Assembly (NCBI RefSeq): GCF_000169195.2
Contig: NC_016023.1
Span: 1,612,001 to 1,676,000, forward strand
Direction: 5' to 3'
Source of the DNA: Heyndrickxia coagulans 36D1
GTDB lineage: Bacteria > Bacillota > Bacilli > Bacillales > Bacillaceae_C
DNA length: 64,000 bases
Part shown: in pieces, positions 51,515-59,784 of the stretch
How positions within the stretch are numbered: position 1 is the first letter of the stretch
Layout of the letters: each line of letters opens with the position of its first letter
Program-made: the position numbers and the translations under genes
Notes under the pieces: generated by a model
Told to the model about the DNA's origin: nothing
Seen by the model: the letters and a program-made list of their open reading frames with translations, nothing else
Databases searched by the model: none

Positions 51515-51621
51515 ATATATAAAATGAACAAAATATCGCGGCTCTGTTGCCTGCTGTAAAAAGTAACCATTATGCAAATGGCGACCGGGCTTGATGTAAA
51601 TCCTTACGTTCATTTTATATA
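51515..51621. repeat. Long-range 14-bp inverted repeat before nadE
   Basis: TATATAAAATGAAC (51516-51529) and its exact reverse complement GTTCATTTTATATA (51608-51621) flank 78 bases between pncB and nadE. It could be a paired operator or a long-range RNA stem. Confidence 0.6.
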
Positions 51622-51645
51622 GATGCGGATAAGGAGGATAAAAAA

Positions 51646-52473
51646 ATGGACGCAATGCAAAAAAGAATCGTGGAAGAAATGAAAGTAAAACCGGTCATTG
51701 ACCCGAAAGAAGAAATCCGTAAAAGTGTTGATTTTTTAAAAAGTTATTTAAAAAAATACCCGTTCCTGAAAGGATTCGTGCTTGGTTTATCGGGCGGCCA
51801 GGATTCCACTTTGACAGGGAAGCTTGCGCAGATCGCCATCAACGAAATGAAAGAAGAAACCGGCAACCAGGAATACAAGTTTATTGCAGTACGCCTTCCT
51901 TACGGCGAACAGAAAGATGCGGATGATGTGGAACTGGCCGCCCAGTTTATCCAGCCGGACAAGGACATCACCGTGAACATCAAGCCGGCCGTTGATGCCA
52001 GCGAAGCGTCCCTGGAAAAAGCGGGCATCGTCCTTTCCGACTATGCGAAAGGAAATGAAAAAGCGCGTGAAAGAATGAAAGTCCAGTATAGCATTGCTGC
52101 GATGGAAAATTGTGTCGTGCTCGGTACCGACCATTCAGCTGAAAATGTGACCGGATTTTATACAAAATATGGCGACGGCGGCTCGGACCTTGTTCCGATT
52201 TTCAGGTTAAACAAGCGTCAAGGCAAAATGCTTTTGAAAGAACTCGGCTGTCCGGAACGGCTCTATTTAAAAACGCCGACAGCTGATCTTGAAGACGATC
52301 GTCCGCAGCTTGCCGATGAAGTGGCATTAGGGGTAACCTATGATGACATTGATGATTACCTGGAAGGCAAAGAAATTTCCCCGAAAGCAAAAGCCACCAT
52401 CGAGTCCTGGTATTTAAAAGGACAACACAAACGCCATATGCCGATTACGATTTTTGATGATTTTTGGAAATAA
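51646..52473 (+). CDS. nadE: Ammonia-dependent NAD synthetase NadE
   Basis: A 275-residue enzyme with the PP-loop [20 protein letters not shown] (about residues 44-63), [23 protein letters not shown] and [16 protein letters not shown]. It amidates nicotinate adenine dinucleotide to NAD. RBS AAGGAGGATAAAAAA. It is the third NAD gene in a row. A weak hairpin (52485-52510) follows. Confidence 0.96.
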   Translation: MDAMQKRIVEEMKVKPVIDPKEEIRKSVDFLKSYLKKYPFLKGFVLGLSGGQDSTLTGKLAQIAINEMKEETGNQEYKFIAVRLPYGEQKDADDVELAAQFIQPDKDITVNIKPAVDASEASLEKAGIVLSDYAKGNEKARERMKVQYSIAAMENCVVLGTDHSAENVTGFYTKYGDGGSDLVPIFRLNKRQGKMLLKELGCPERLYLKTPTADLEDDRPQLADEVALGVTYDDIDDYLEGKEISPKAKATIESWYLKGQHKRHMPITIFDDFWK

Positions 52474-52587
52474 TGATAAAGCCGGGCTCCCAGCGCGGAG
52501 GAACCCGGCAAAATTTTGGCCGCAAGTTCACAAGGGCGGTTGGCTCTATGTGCGTAGAACGAGCTAAAATTAGGCCCTAGGTTTGCG

Positions 52588-52795
52588 TAGAAGGTTTCTA
52601 CATTAAGGAAGCACGCAAAACTCCGATGAAAAGTGCACCTAGAGCGCCTCTATGTTAAGGAAGCGTGCAAAATGCCGATGCAAAGTTCACGTAGAGTGCT
52701 TCTACGTTAAGGAATGAGGCAAAACTCCGATGAAAAGTGCACATAGAACGCTTCTACGTTAAGGAACGAACCAAAATTCCGATGAAAAGTGAACG
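52588..52795. repeat. Tandem array of four 52-bp units upstream of guaA
   Basis: Units start at 52588, 52640, 52692 and 52744, with a partial fifth at 52796. Each reads GTAGANNNNNTCTACGTTAAGGAA, then a variable stretch, then AAACTCCGATGAAAAGTGCAC. The GTAGA/TCTAC arms form a small palindrome per unit. The spacing is exactly 52 each time. Identity between units is high but not perfect. The 52474-53014 gap has no ORF with a start signal; TATACT at about 52911 may be the guaA -10. Confidence 0.9.
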
Positions 52796-53014
52796 TACTA
52801 CAGCTGTAAGTAAAGAATCCCGGCAAACATCAGCCGGAAAGTGAACATGGTGTGGCTTTTAAGGCACAAACCCGGCGGAAATCTGCCAAAATATAAATGC
52901 TGTATACTGAGGATAACCGACGCAGGCAGTTTCACATTTTTAAAAAAGCCGAGCCGGAATCCTGCTTTAAAGATCAGATTTCGTTTCTAGATAAAAGTAC
53001 ATGGGGGAAAATCA

Positions 53015-54568
53015 ATGGTAAAAACATTCGATGTGAAAGATATAGAAAAAATTGTGGTTTTGGATTTTGGCAGCCAGTATAACCAGCTGATTACACGCCG
53101 GATCCGCGAATTTGGCGTATTCAGCGAACTCCATCCGCACACTTTGACAGCGGCAGAGATCAAGGCCATGAACCCGAAAGGCATTATTTTCTCGGGCGGC
53201 CCGAACAGCGTCTATGACCAAAACGCATTCCATGTTGATGAAGACATTTTTAATCTTGGCGTGCCGATTCTGGGAATATGCTACGGCATGCAGCTTATGG
53301 CAAAAAAATATGGCGGCAAAGTTGAACCCGCCAGTCAGCGTGAATACGGAAAAGCAACGATTCATGTCGAAAACGGGGGCCGGTTATTTGACGGGCTTCC
53401 GGAAGATCAGGTGGTTTGGATGAGCCACGGGGATCTTGTGACGGAAGTACCGGCCGGATTTACGGTAGATGCAAGCAGTGACCACTGCCCGATTTCTGCA
53501 ATGAGCAACACGGACAAACATTTGTATGCCGTCCAGTTCCATCCGGAAGTACGCCATTCTGTTTACGGCAATGAACTTTTGCGCAATTTTGCTTTTAAAA
53601 TTTGCGGATGCAGCGGAACTTGGTCAATGGAAAACTACATCGAGATGGAAATTGAAAAAATCCGGCAAACGGTAGGGAACAAGAAAGTGCTGTGCGCCTT
53701 AAGCGGCGGGGTTGACTCTTCCGTTGTCGCGGTATTGATCCATAAAGCGATCGGCGACCAGCTCACGTGTATTTTTGTGGACCACGGTCTTTTGCGTAAA
53801 GGCGAAGCAGAGAGTGTGATGAAAACTTTCTCAGAAGGCTTTAATATGAACGTCATTAAAGTCGACGCGAAAGAACGGTTCCTGAAAAAATTGAAAGGTG
53901 TTTCCGACCCGGAACAAAAGCGGAAAATCATCGGAAATGAATTTATTTATGTCTTTGATGATGAAGCGGCAAAACTCGAAGGGATTGATTTTCTTGCCCA
54001 GGGAACGTTGTATACCGATGTCATCGAAAGCGGGACAACGACTGCCCAGACAATCAAGTCGCACCACAATGTCGGCGGTCTGCCGGAAGACATGCAGTTT
54101 ACGTTAATTGAACCGCTGAATACATTATTTAAAGACGAAGTGCGCGCAGTCGGCACTGAACTCGGCATTCCGGACGAAATTGTCTGGCGCCAGCCGTTCC
54201 CGGGCCCGGGTCTCGGCATCCGCGTGCTGGGCGAGATTACGGAAGAAAAACTCGAGATGGTGCGCGAATCTGATTTTATTTTGCGCGAAGAAATCAAAAA
54301 AGCCGGCCTCGACCGCGATATCTGGCAGTATTTTACGGTATTGCCGAACATCCGCAGCGTTGGTGTCATGGGCGATGCGCGCACGTATGATTACACCATC
54401 GGCATCCGTGCTGTCACATCCATCGACGGCATGACTTCTGACTGGGCGCGCATTCCGTGGGAAGTGCTCGAAAAAATTTCCACCCGCATCGTCAACGAAG
54501 TCCCGCACGTCAACCGCGTCGTGTATGATATTACAAGCAAACCGCCCGCTACGATTGAGTGGGAGTAG
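53015..54568 (+). CDS. guaA: GMP synthase (glutamine-hydrolysing)
   Basis: A 517-residue two-domain enzyme. The N-terminal class I amidotransferase has [12 protein letters not shown] with Cys89 and [10 protein letters not shown]. The ATP pyrophosphatase domain has [14 protein letters not shown] and the dimerisation domain ends [17 protein letters not shown]. It makes GMP from XMP. No purine riboswitch was seen upstream. RBS ATGGGGGAAAATCA is moderate. Confidence 0.97.
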   Translation: MVKTFDVKDIEKIVVLDFGSQYNQLITRRIREFGVFSELHPHTLTAAEIKAMNPKGIIFSGGPNSVYDQNAFHVDEDIFNLGVPILGICYGMQLMAKKYGGKVEPASQREYGKATIHVENGGRLFDGLPEDQVVWMSHGDLVTEVPAGFTVDASSDHCPISAMSNTDKHLYAVQFHPEVRHSVYGNELLRNFAFKICGCSGTWSMENYIEMEIEKIRQTVGNKKVLCALSGGVDSSVVAVLIHKAIGDQLTCIFVDHGLLRKGEAESVMKTFSEGFNMNVIKVDAKERFLKKLKGVSDPEQKRKIIGNEFIYVFDDEAAKLEGIDFLAQGTLYTDVIESGTTTAQTIKSHHNVGGLPEDMQFTLIEPLNTLFKDEVRAVGTELGIPDEIVWRQPFPGPGLGIRVLGEITEEKLEMVRESDFILREEIKKAGLDRDIWQYFTVLPNIRSVGVMGDARTYDYTIGIRAVTSIDGMTSDWARIPWEVLEKISTRIVNEVPHVNRVVYDITSKPPATIEWE

Positions 54569-54576
54569 GAACAGGA

Positions 54577-54618
54577 AAACGGCGATCCTAGGAATATTAA
54601 GGGATCGCTGTTTTTTTT
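54577..54618 (+). terminator. Terminator after guaA
   Basis: ACGGCGATCC, a loop and GGATCGCTGT are followed by a run of eight T. Beyond it base composition becomes clearly AT-rich. Confidence 0.88.
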
Positions 54619-54692
54619 CTATGTCAGCTCAATTAAATAGCGAAAGCATTCTTTTAACTTGATTTCACCACCAGTTATTTCACTATACTTTT

Positions 54693-54890
54693 TCAGTTGG
54701 GGTTTTCAATATATTTCTCAAAAATTAATTCAAAATGGTCTGCTGCCCCAAACCCGGAAATAGGAGGGGCAAATATTTGAACCAACCCCCAACCTTCCGA
54801 TGCATTTTCCTTTATAATTTGTCTGTAGTCGACTTCCGGTTGTCCTTTCCACCGATTGATTTTTATCTTAACAAATTTATAACGGTACAT
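54693..54890 (-). CDS. DUF4177 small protein
   Basis: A 65-residue protein starting MYRYKFVKIKINRWKGQPEVD, then YRQIIKENASEGWGLVQIFAPP and HFELIFEKYI: the DUF4177 pattern (EYKFV ... E.A..GW.LV). Function unknown. RBS AGGAAGAATA. It is the third gene of the small operon headed by the XRE regulator, 29 bases after the membrane protein gene. Confidence 0.75.
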   Translation of the reverse strand: MYRYKFVKIKINRWKGQPEVDYRQIIKENASEGWGLVQIFAPPISGFGAADHFELIFEKYIENPN

Positions 54891-54919
54891 TATTCTTCCT
54901 GAAATTTGTAATAAATGAT

Positions 54920-55123
54920 TTATTTTGTTTTTCGAAGCAAATATACTTGTACTCCAGCATAAATGGCACAACCAATCATAAGAATTGGAAATTCTATTCC
55001 AGTGCTTTTGGTTTTAAACCAATCCACAAGGGACCATATGAGTAAAACCAAAGTATAGTAGCTAAATGCTAGTCTTGCTGCTTTTCCGGAATGATCCTTT
55101 TCCATTTCATCCATTTTTCTCAT
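54920..55123 (-). CDS. Small two-helix membrane protein
   Basis: A 67-residue protein: charged N-terminus (MRKMDEMEKDHSGKAARLAF), helix SYYTLVLLIWSLVDWF, then FPILMIGCAIYAGVQVYLL and a basic end. Unrecognised. It overlaps the XRE gene by 17 bases, so translation is coupled. AAAGGAAAG precedes the chosen ATG 55123; ATG 55129 is also in frame. Confidence 0.68.
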   Translation of the reverse strand: MRKMDEMEKDHSGKAARLAFSYYTLVLLIWSLVDWFKTKSTGIEFPILMIGCAIYAGVQVYLLRKTK

Positions 55124-55346
55124 TTTCATCTTTCCTTTTAATAGTTTTATTTATCCAATCAAAAATAAACAATTCATCTATCCTTACTTCTAAAATTTGT
55201 GAGATGAGTACCGCTAAACGAAGAGAAGGGTCATATTTGCTATTCTCAATAGCATTTATGGTTTGTCGTGTGACATTACATTTTTTTGCCAACTCTTCCT
55301 GTGACATCTGCTTCTTTTTCCTGTATTTTTTAATGTTATTTTGCAT
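55107..55346 (-). CDS. XRE-family (Cro/CI-type) regulator
   Basis: A 79-residue helix-turn-helix protein: KYRKKKQMSQEELAKKCNVTRQTINAIENSKYDPSL then ISQILEVRIDELFIF, close to the YozG type of small regulators. It heads an operon with a membrane protein and a DUF4177 protein. Its promoter overlaps a perfect palindrome, so autorepression is likely. Confidence 0.88.
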   Translation of the reverse strand: MQNNIKKYRKKKQMSQEELAKKCNVTRQTINAIENSKYDPSLRLAVLISQILEVRIDELFIFDWINKTIKRKDENEKNG

Positions 55347-55361
55347 ATAATCACCAATTAG

Positions 55362-55379
55362 TGTAAAAAATTTTTTACA
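55362..55379. promoter_or_regulatory. Perfect 18-bp palindromic operator of the XRE operon
   Basis: TGTAAAAAATTTTTTACA lies between the -10 and the start codon of the XRE gene, at the expected transcription start. A half-site TTTTTTACA recurs at 55426-55434, just upstream of the -35. Confidence 0.75.
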
Positions 55380-55393
55380 TCTGTGCTGGCATT

Positions 55394-55422
55394 ATTGTAT
55401 CCCCTTACAAACAAAATGTCAA
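55394..55422 (-). promoter_or_regulatory. Promoter of the XRE operon
   Basis: On the minus strand: TTGACA (55417-55422), 17-base spacer, TACAAT (55394-55399). Confidence 0.85.
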
Positions 55423-55565
55423 ATATTTTTTACACAATAATTTCTAAAGCATCTTAATTTACATTTTATTAAATATTATTTATTTTTCGGATATGAAAAT
55501 ATAATATAGAGATTGCTAGGGGGATTGGTGGCCATACAGTAATAAAAATGAAGGGAGGGATACAG

Positions 55566-55682
55566 ATGCAATTATTGTTGAAAGGTCAACTTCTTAAATC
55601 ATAAAGTTCAAAGGCAGTTATGGTTTTAGTTGCCGCTACAGCTGTTACTTTAGCCATTCTAATTTTTAAAAGATGGATGTAA
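55566..55682 (+). pseudogene. Tiny hydrophobic peptide ORF with an in-frame stop
   Basis: ATG 55566, behind GGGAGGGATACAG, gives MQLLLKGQLLKS then TAA. The same frame continues SSKAVMVLVAATAVTLAILI plus FKRWM to TAA at 55682. It could be one small membrane peptide broken by a stop, or two separate minigenes (the second from ATG 55620 lacks a clear ribosome binding site). No homologue recognised. Confidence 0.35.
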
Positions 55683-55807
55683 TTGAAATTCTGCATCGTG
55701 CAGAGATGATTGCACCGAGATGGGTTGTAAACGTAATTAATGCTACTGGTTCTGTATTAGCCATTGTTACTCTGCTGAGAGGATGGTCTGCCCATTGCAG
55801 TTCTTGA
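55673..55807 (+). CDS. Possible 44-residue hydrophobic peptide
   Basis: ATG 55673 overlaps the end of the previous frame. The product is MDVIEILHRAEMIAPRWVVN followed by VINATGSVLAIVTLLRGW and a short cysteine-containing tail. The VVNVINATGSVLAIVTLL segment resembles by eye the first helices of AS-48-type circular bacteriocins, but the remaining half expected for that family is absent. No strong ribosome binding site. It could be a truncated bacteriocin gene or chance. Confidence 0.35.
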   Translation: MDVIEILHRAEMIAPRWVVNVINATGSVLAIVTLLRGWSAHCSS

Positions 55808-55833
55808 ACAATTAATAGATTTGAGGTGAAAAA

Positions 55834-57298
55834 ATGCTTGATATTCAAAAATGGAAGGGAAATCCCTGGTTAGTGTTGACGATTCTTTCGTTTGGTTTTT
55901 TTATGACTCAATTGGATTTACAAATTGTTAACATTGCGATTCCGAATTTAATGGAAACATTACATGCATCCATTAATGAGGCGCTATGGGTTCTAAATAT
56001 ATACCATATTGGTGCTTGCCGTTTTTTTAATTACGGCCGGCCGTTTTGGCGATCTATTTGGTATACGACAATTGTTTTCAATTGGAATTGTCCTTTTTAC
56101 CATCTCTAGTTTGTTATGCGGACTTTCCACAAGCCCTTTGGAACTCATTGTATTTAGGGCTATAGAAGGACTTGGTGCAGCTCTGCTTTTACCGCAGACA
56201 ATGACATTTATTATACGATTATTTCCTTCCGAGCGTCGTGGAACGGCCCTTGGAATATGGGGAATGGTAGGTGGAGTTGCTGCTGTTGCAGGTCCGAGTT
56301 TAGGCGGATTCATAGTCAGTGTGTTAGGCTGGCGCTGGATTTTTTATATAAATGTTCCAATCGGAGTATTGATCTTTATATTCACTTATCTATTTGTCCC
56401 GGAAATCCGAAATTCAGCAAAACAACAGCTTGACTTGATGGGGGTTCTCTTGGTTTCTTTATCGTGTTTATTTTTAACCTATGGATTAATTGAAGGCCAA
56501 CACTTTAAATGGTCCATGTACATTGTCGGCATTCTTATTATTTCCGTAGTTATCTTTATCATATTCTATGTTCAACAAAAATTGCGTCATAAGCGGGATC
56601 CGTTAATTCCATTTGCTTTGTTTGAAGATCGTAATTACACGTTAATGAATGTGGTAGGAGTCTTTTTTTCTATTGGCGTCCTTGGGTTAATGCTGCTTCT
56701 CTCGATATATTTTCAGTCCATTTTGGGATATGATGCATTTAGGGCGGGACTTACGTTAGTTCCTGCATCACTTATTTCCATGTGTGTATCTCCATTTGCC
56801 GGAAAATTTTCAAATAAAATAGGTGGGAAATACCTTGTGCTTGCAGGATTAGCGCTGACCCTGATCGGGATGATATGGGTTATTTTTATCATGAATGGCC
56901 ATAACTATTGGGTGCAATTTATGTTGTCGATGGTGATTACTGGGTTTGGAAACGGGTTATTAATTTCACCGACGGCAGCAGTTGCCGTGAAAGAAGTGAA
57001 GGATGAAGTTGCAGGTGCAGCATCCGGGGTGATGAATACTGTCCGCCAATTGGGAACAGTTGGAGGCAGTGCGGCTGTTGGGGCTTTATTACAAAATAGA
57101 ATTTCTGCCATGAATCATGGTTCGGAATTTGAATCGGTCTTTGATATTTCAACAAAATTTGGCGGCCATTTAAGTGGTTATTTAACAGCATTGCGTGAAA
57201 GTTTATTATTGCCGATGGCTGCTATTGCTTTGGCTTGTATAGCATGCGCTTTTGTACGAAAGAATGCAAAGCGACTTTCAACCAACGAAATAAAATAA
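55834..57298 (+). pseudogene. DHA2-family (EmrB/QacA-like) multidrug MFS transporter, frameshifted
   Basis: The first frame, from 55834 behind TTTGAGGTGAAAAA, encodes helix 1 (LVLTILSFGFFMTQLDLQIVNIAIPNLM) and EALWVLNIYH. The second, continuing from about 56009, encodes LVLAVFLITAGRFGDLFG and the other 12 or so helices to residue ~485. Family members read LNIY-x-LVLAV in one frame, so one extra base near 56008 (CATATTGG) splits the gene. Either the gene is inactivated or the base is a sequencing error. Codon use is AT-rich compared with the core genes. Confidence 0.85.
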
Positions 57299-57328
57299 AT
57301 TTTCTTTATATTTAATTATGCTATGTAT

Positions 57329-57404
57329 AGGTGAACCTCCCAGTGTGAGATGTTAATCCTAAAACTATTTTAACCCACTGAGGGTGCGGTTCACCTGTTT
57401 TTGT
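57329..57404 (+). terminator. Long hairpin after the MFS gene
   Basis: Perfect 9-bp outer arms AGGTGAACC / GGTTCACCT with partly paired inner arms (CCCAGTG / CACTGAGG) are followed by GTTTTTGTTTC. It probably terminates the MFS transcript; the long stem could also be an insertion-sequence end. Confidence 0.65.
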
Positions 57405-57583
57405 TTCTTTGGGGGGCCAAAGTTGGGGCGTCCATACAAAACGGAAGAAAAACCTTAGAACGTGTTGCAGGACAGGATACCTCTGAACGTAGCGCCGCTG
57501 AAGGAAGATTTTTGCGAAGGTAAGCACAGGTGCGGGTTAAGCCTTATTCGAACATGCTTTCAGGAGACCAGTGAAACAGTAGT

Positions 57584-57635
57584 AGCCCTTCAGTTTCTCA
57601 AAATGAATCTGGAGGGAAACCTCAGGGCTATTTTT
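57584..57635 (+). terminator. Second hairpin with T-run, convergent region
   Basis: AGCCCT...GTTTC / GAAAC...AGGGCT, then ATTTTTG. No gene lies between this hairpin and the previous one. The 57400-57700 stretch otherwise shows no supported ORF. Confidence 0.5.
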
Positions 57636-57705
57636 GAAATATTTGCACTTTACTATTTTATATTTTAAAACTGGGCTTGTATCTGATTCGTTCAGCAAGC
57701 TCCAA

Positions 57706-57885
57706 TTATTTATTTTTTGATCCGGTCTTAAAAAAAACAACATAGATTAATAACAATAGAAAGAACAAAGCTTGAATGATTTTTGTTACAATATGTATTT
57801 CAGGATTGAAATTTAAATCAAAAAGGATATTGGCAATAACATATACTCCTGTTATGATTATCAATGATTTTAAGAACCACTCCAT
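57706..57885 (-). CDS. 59-residue two-helix membrane protein, putative immunity protein
   Basis: Two hydrophobic segments (about residues 7-22 and 36-52) are separated by an acidic loop, FDLNFNPEIH, with a basic tail KTGSKNK. ATG 57885 follows AGGAGTGGGTATTCT. It is 29 bases downstream of the secreted cationic protein gene and on the same strand. Size, topology and position fit the immunity genes commonly found after bacteriocin genes; that function is inference. No homologue recognised. Confidence 0.6.
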   Translation of the reverse strand: MEWFLKSLIIITGVYVIANILFDLNFNPEIHIVTKIIQALFFLLLLIYVVFFKTGSKNK

Positions 57886-57914
57886 AGAATACCCACTCCT
57901 ATATCCTTATTCTC

Positions 57915-58475
57915 TCAAAGTAATAAGGTTACCAATGCTCTTGCAGCTGTTCCAGCTAACCAACTAGGTACACCCATATTTTTTAATTGAGTTGTTAGTG
58001 CATTCGTTATTGTGCCCTCAAAGTCTACCACAATATTAAGGGTCTTCATTACAAATTCGTAACTTAAATATTTTTTCAGGGTACTTTTCGAGCCTTTTGA
58101 AATAGGCAGTTTATTAACATAATTCCTTACAGTTCTATCCCATGAGATTCTACCAATTTTTTTGAGTTTTTTTATCATGGACTTTGCCGCTACTTTAGCT
58201 GCTTTCGATTTCACGCCAAATGTTGTAACAACATGGTTTTCAGTGTCTTCTCCAGATAAACTTGATTGAATCCCATTTACAATGTCTGTCTCAGCAATTC
58301 CATGAGCTTGCAATTCATTTTGTAACTTTAATAAGTTTTGAGTTTCAGTATTTGTTAAATGAACATTTTCTTGCTGATTAGATACTTCTGCTGCTTTTAT
58401 ATGAGTTGTAAAAGGAACAGACACACTAAACAAAATAGAACTCGCAACTGTGACATGAATAATTTGCTTTTTCAT
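57915..58475 (-). CDS. Secreted protein with acidic pro-region and cationic C-terminal domain, bacteriocin candidate
   Basis: 186 residues. The signal peptide (MKKQIIHVTVASSILFSVSV to about A29) is followed by residues 30-86, which carry nine acidic and one basic residue. Residues 87-186 carry about 19 Lys/Arg and four acidic, starting VKSKAAKVAAKSMIKKLKKIG and ending GVPSWLAGTAARALVTLLL with a hydrophobic C-terminus. There is no cysteine. The pre-pro-cationic layout suggests an exported antimicrobial protein processed near residue 86. RBS TAGGGGATATA; -10 TATAAT at about 58530-58535 on the minus strand. I do not recognise the family with certainty. Confidence 0.7.
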   Translation of the reverse strand: MKKQIIHVTVASSILFSVSVPFTTHIKAAEVSNQQENVHLTNTETQNLLKLQNELQAHGIAETDIVNGIQSSLSGEDTENHVVTTFGVKSKAAKVAAKSMIKKLKKIGRISWDRTVRNYVNKLPISKGSKSTLKKYLSYEFVMKTLNIVVDFEGTITNALTTQLKNMGVPSWLAGTAARALVTLLL

Positions 58476-58613
58476 TATATCCCCTACCTATTTAGTTTTA
58501 TTGCTTCATAACACAGTTTATTATATCTCAGGTTTACGGGTATTTCATTAAGTATTGCATTTAATGTTGCAATTTAGGCACCTAAAAAGTTTTATGAATA
58601 CACAAAAATCTGC

Positions 58614-58641
58614 TTGACGTTTACAAGGAAGCATTTATAAT
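58614..58641 (+). promoter_or_regulatory. Promoter of the iron-uptake operon
   Basis: TTGACG, 16-base spacer, TATAAT, followed after 19 bases by a Fur box. Confidence 0.85.
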
Positions 58642-58660
58642 GATAAATGGATGTATAAAT

Positions 58661-58679
58661 GATAATGATTTTCATTATC
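58661..58679 (+). promoter_or_regulatory. Fur box
   Basis: GATAATGATTTTCATTATC is a perfect 8-3-8 palindrome and near identical to the 19-bp Fur consensus. The palindrome extends to 58658-58682. It lies between promoter and start codon, so iron repression is expected. Confidence 0.93.
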
Positions 58680-58705
58680 ATTAGAAGCAAAAAGGAGGTG
58701 TTTTT

Positions 58706-59779
58706 TTGAAAGGGACGAGCAACGGTGTAATCGGGAAAATTTATTATCCTGTTATCTTTCTCCTTATCTGTATGATTGCGTTTTCCGCCATTTATTCGGT
58801 TTCAATTGGAACGGTCCACATACCAATTGAAAAATCAATGAATGTTTTGCTGCACGTCCTGACAAATGGCAAAATGGGGCACATTAAAGGGATGGAAAAC
58901 TCCTCCTATTTTAATATCATTTATCAAATCAGAATGCCCAGAGTTATTTTTGCTTTATTGATTGGGATGGGCCTTTCTTTGTGCGGGATTGTGATGCAAG
59001 CAGTTGTGCAAAACCCGCTCGCTGATCCATATATTATCGGGATTTCTTCAGGAGGAACGCTTGGTGCGACCATTGTCATTTTGATCGGGTTTGGAAGCAA
59101 TGCCTTGTTTGGCACATTTAGCATTGCATTTGGCGCTTTTATGGGTGCGATGGCAACATCCGTAGCAGTATTGCTTTTGTCAAGTGTTGGCGGAAAAGCA
59201 ACATCTGTAAAACTGGTATTGTCAGGCGTCGTTGTCGGAGCATTGTGCAGTTCTTTTTCCAGCCTTGTGATTTACTTTGCCAACAATGCAGAAGGGATTA
59301 AAGACGTTACGTTCTGGACAATGGGAAGCCTTGCATCGGCGAGCTGGGAAAAGGTGCCGGTTTTGTCTGTTGTGGTCCTGATCGGCTCTTTGATTTTTCT
59401 TTTTCAGCACCGTGTGTTAAATACGATGCTACTCGGTGATGAGTCTGCCGTCACATTGGGCATTCATTTAAGTTTATTCCGCAAGCTCTACATGGTGGTC
59501 ACAGCATTGATAACGGGTACGATGGTTGCTTATGCCGGCACAATCGGATTTGTTGGTCTGATCATTCCGCATATTTGCCGGGGTATTTTCGGCGCAGATC
59601 ACAAACAGCTGCTTCCGGCAACAATCCTTTCAGGGGGGCTCTTTTTAATATGGGCGGACATTTTGTCCCGAATTCTAATCCAAAATGTAGAATTGCCCAT
59701 CGGCATCATTACATCAGTGATCGGCTCCCCACTCTTTATCTATATGATTGTGAAAAAAGGCTATCAATTTGGAGGTTGA
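58706..59779 (+). CDS. FecCD-family iron-chelate ABC permease
   Basis: A 357-residue membrane protein with about ten helices. It has the family motifs RMPRVIFALLIGMGLSLCGIVMQAVVQNPLADPYIIGISSGG and FVGLIIPHICRGIFGADHKQLLP. It imports an iron chelate (siderophore, citrate or heme; B12 not excluded). The start is TTG 58706 behind AAAGGAGGTGTTTTT. First gene of a Fur-controlled operon. Confidence 0.93.
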   Translation: MKGTSNGVIGKIYYPVIFLLICMIAFSAIYSVSIGTVHIPIEKSMNVLLHVLTNGKMGHIKGMENSSYFNIIYQIRMPRVIFALLIGMGLSLCGIVMQAVVQNPLADPYIIGISSGGTLGATIVILIGFGSNALFGTFSIAFGAFMGAMATSVAVLLLSSVGGKATSVKLVLSGVVVGALCSSFSSLVIYFANNAEGIKDVTFWTMGSLASASWEKVPVLSVVVLIGSLIFLFQHRVLNTMLLGDESAVTLGIHLSLFRKLYMVVTALITGTMVAYAGTIGFVGLIIPHICRGIFGADHKQLLPATILSGGLFLIWADILSRILIQNVELPIGIITSVIGSPLFIYMIVKKGYQFGG

Positions 59780-59784
59780 GGGAA

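Noticed and set aside
52588-52795. Possible CRISPR array
   Set aside because: Units are contiguous 52-mers without unique spacers, and no cas genes are in the window.
52800-53014. Purine riboswitch before guaA
   Set aside because: Searched for the conserved TATAA...G-box core and paired loops; not found.
55834-56109. Two separate genes for the MFS region
   Set aside because: The two frames join exactly at the conserved end of helix 1 and start of helix 2 of one DHA2 transporter, so a frameshift is simpler.
57462-57668. ORF that looked like a transposase C-terminal remnant
   Set aside because: Only a vague resemblance; the stretch is better explained by a hairpin with a T-run, and no inverted repeats or target duplication were seen.
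57776-57967. 63-codon plus-strand ORF
   Set aside because: It is antisense to the small membrane protein and the end of the secreted protein, both of which have better start signals.
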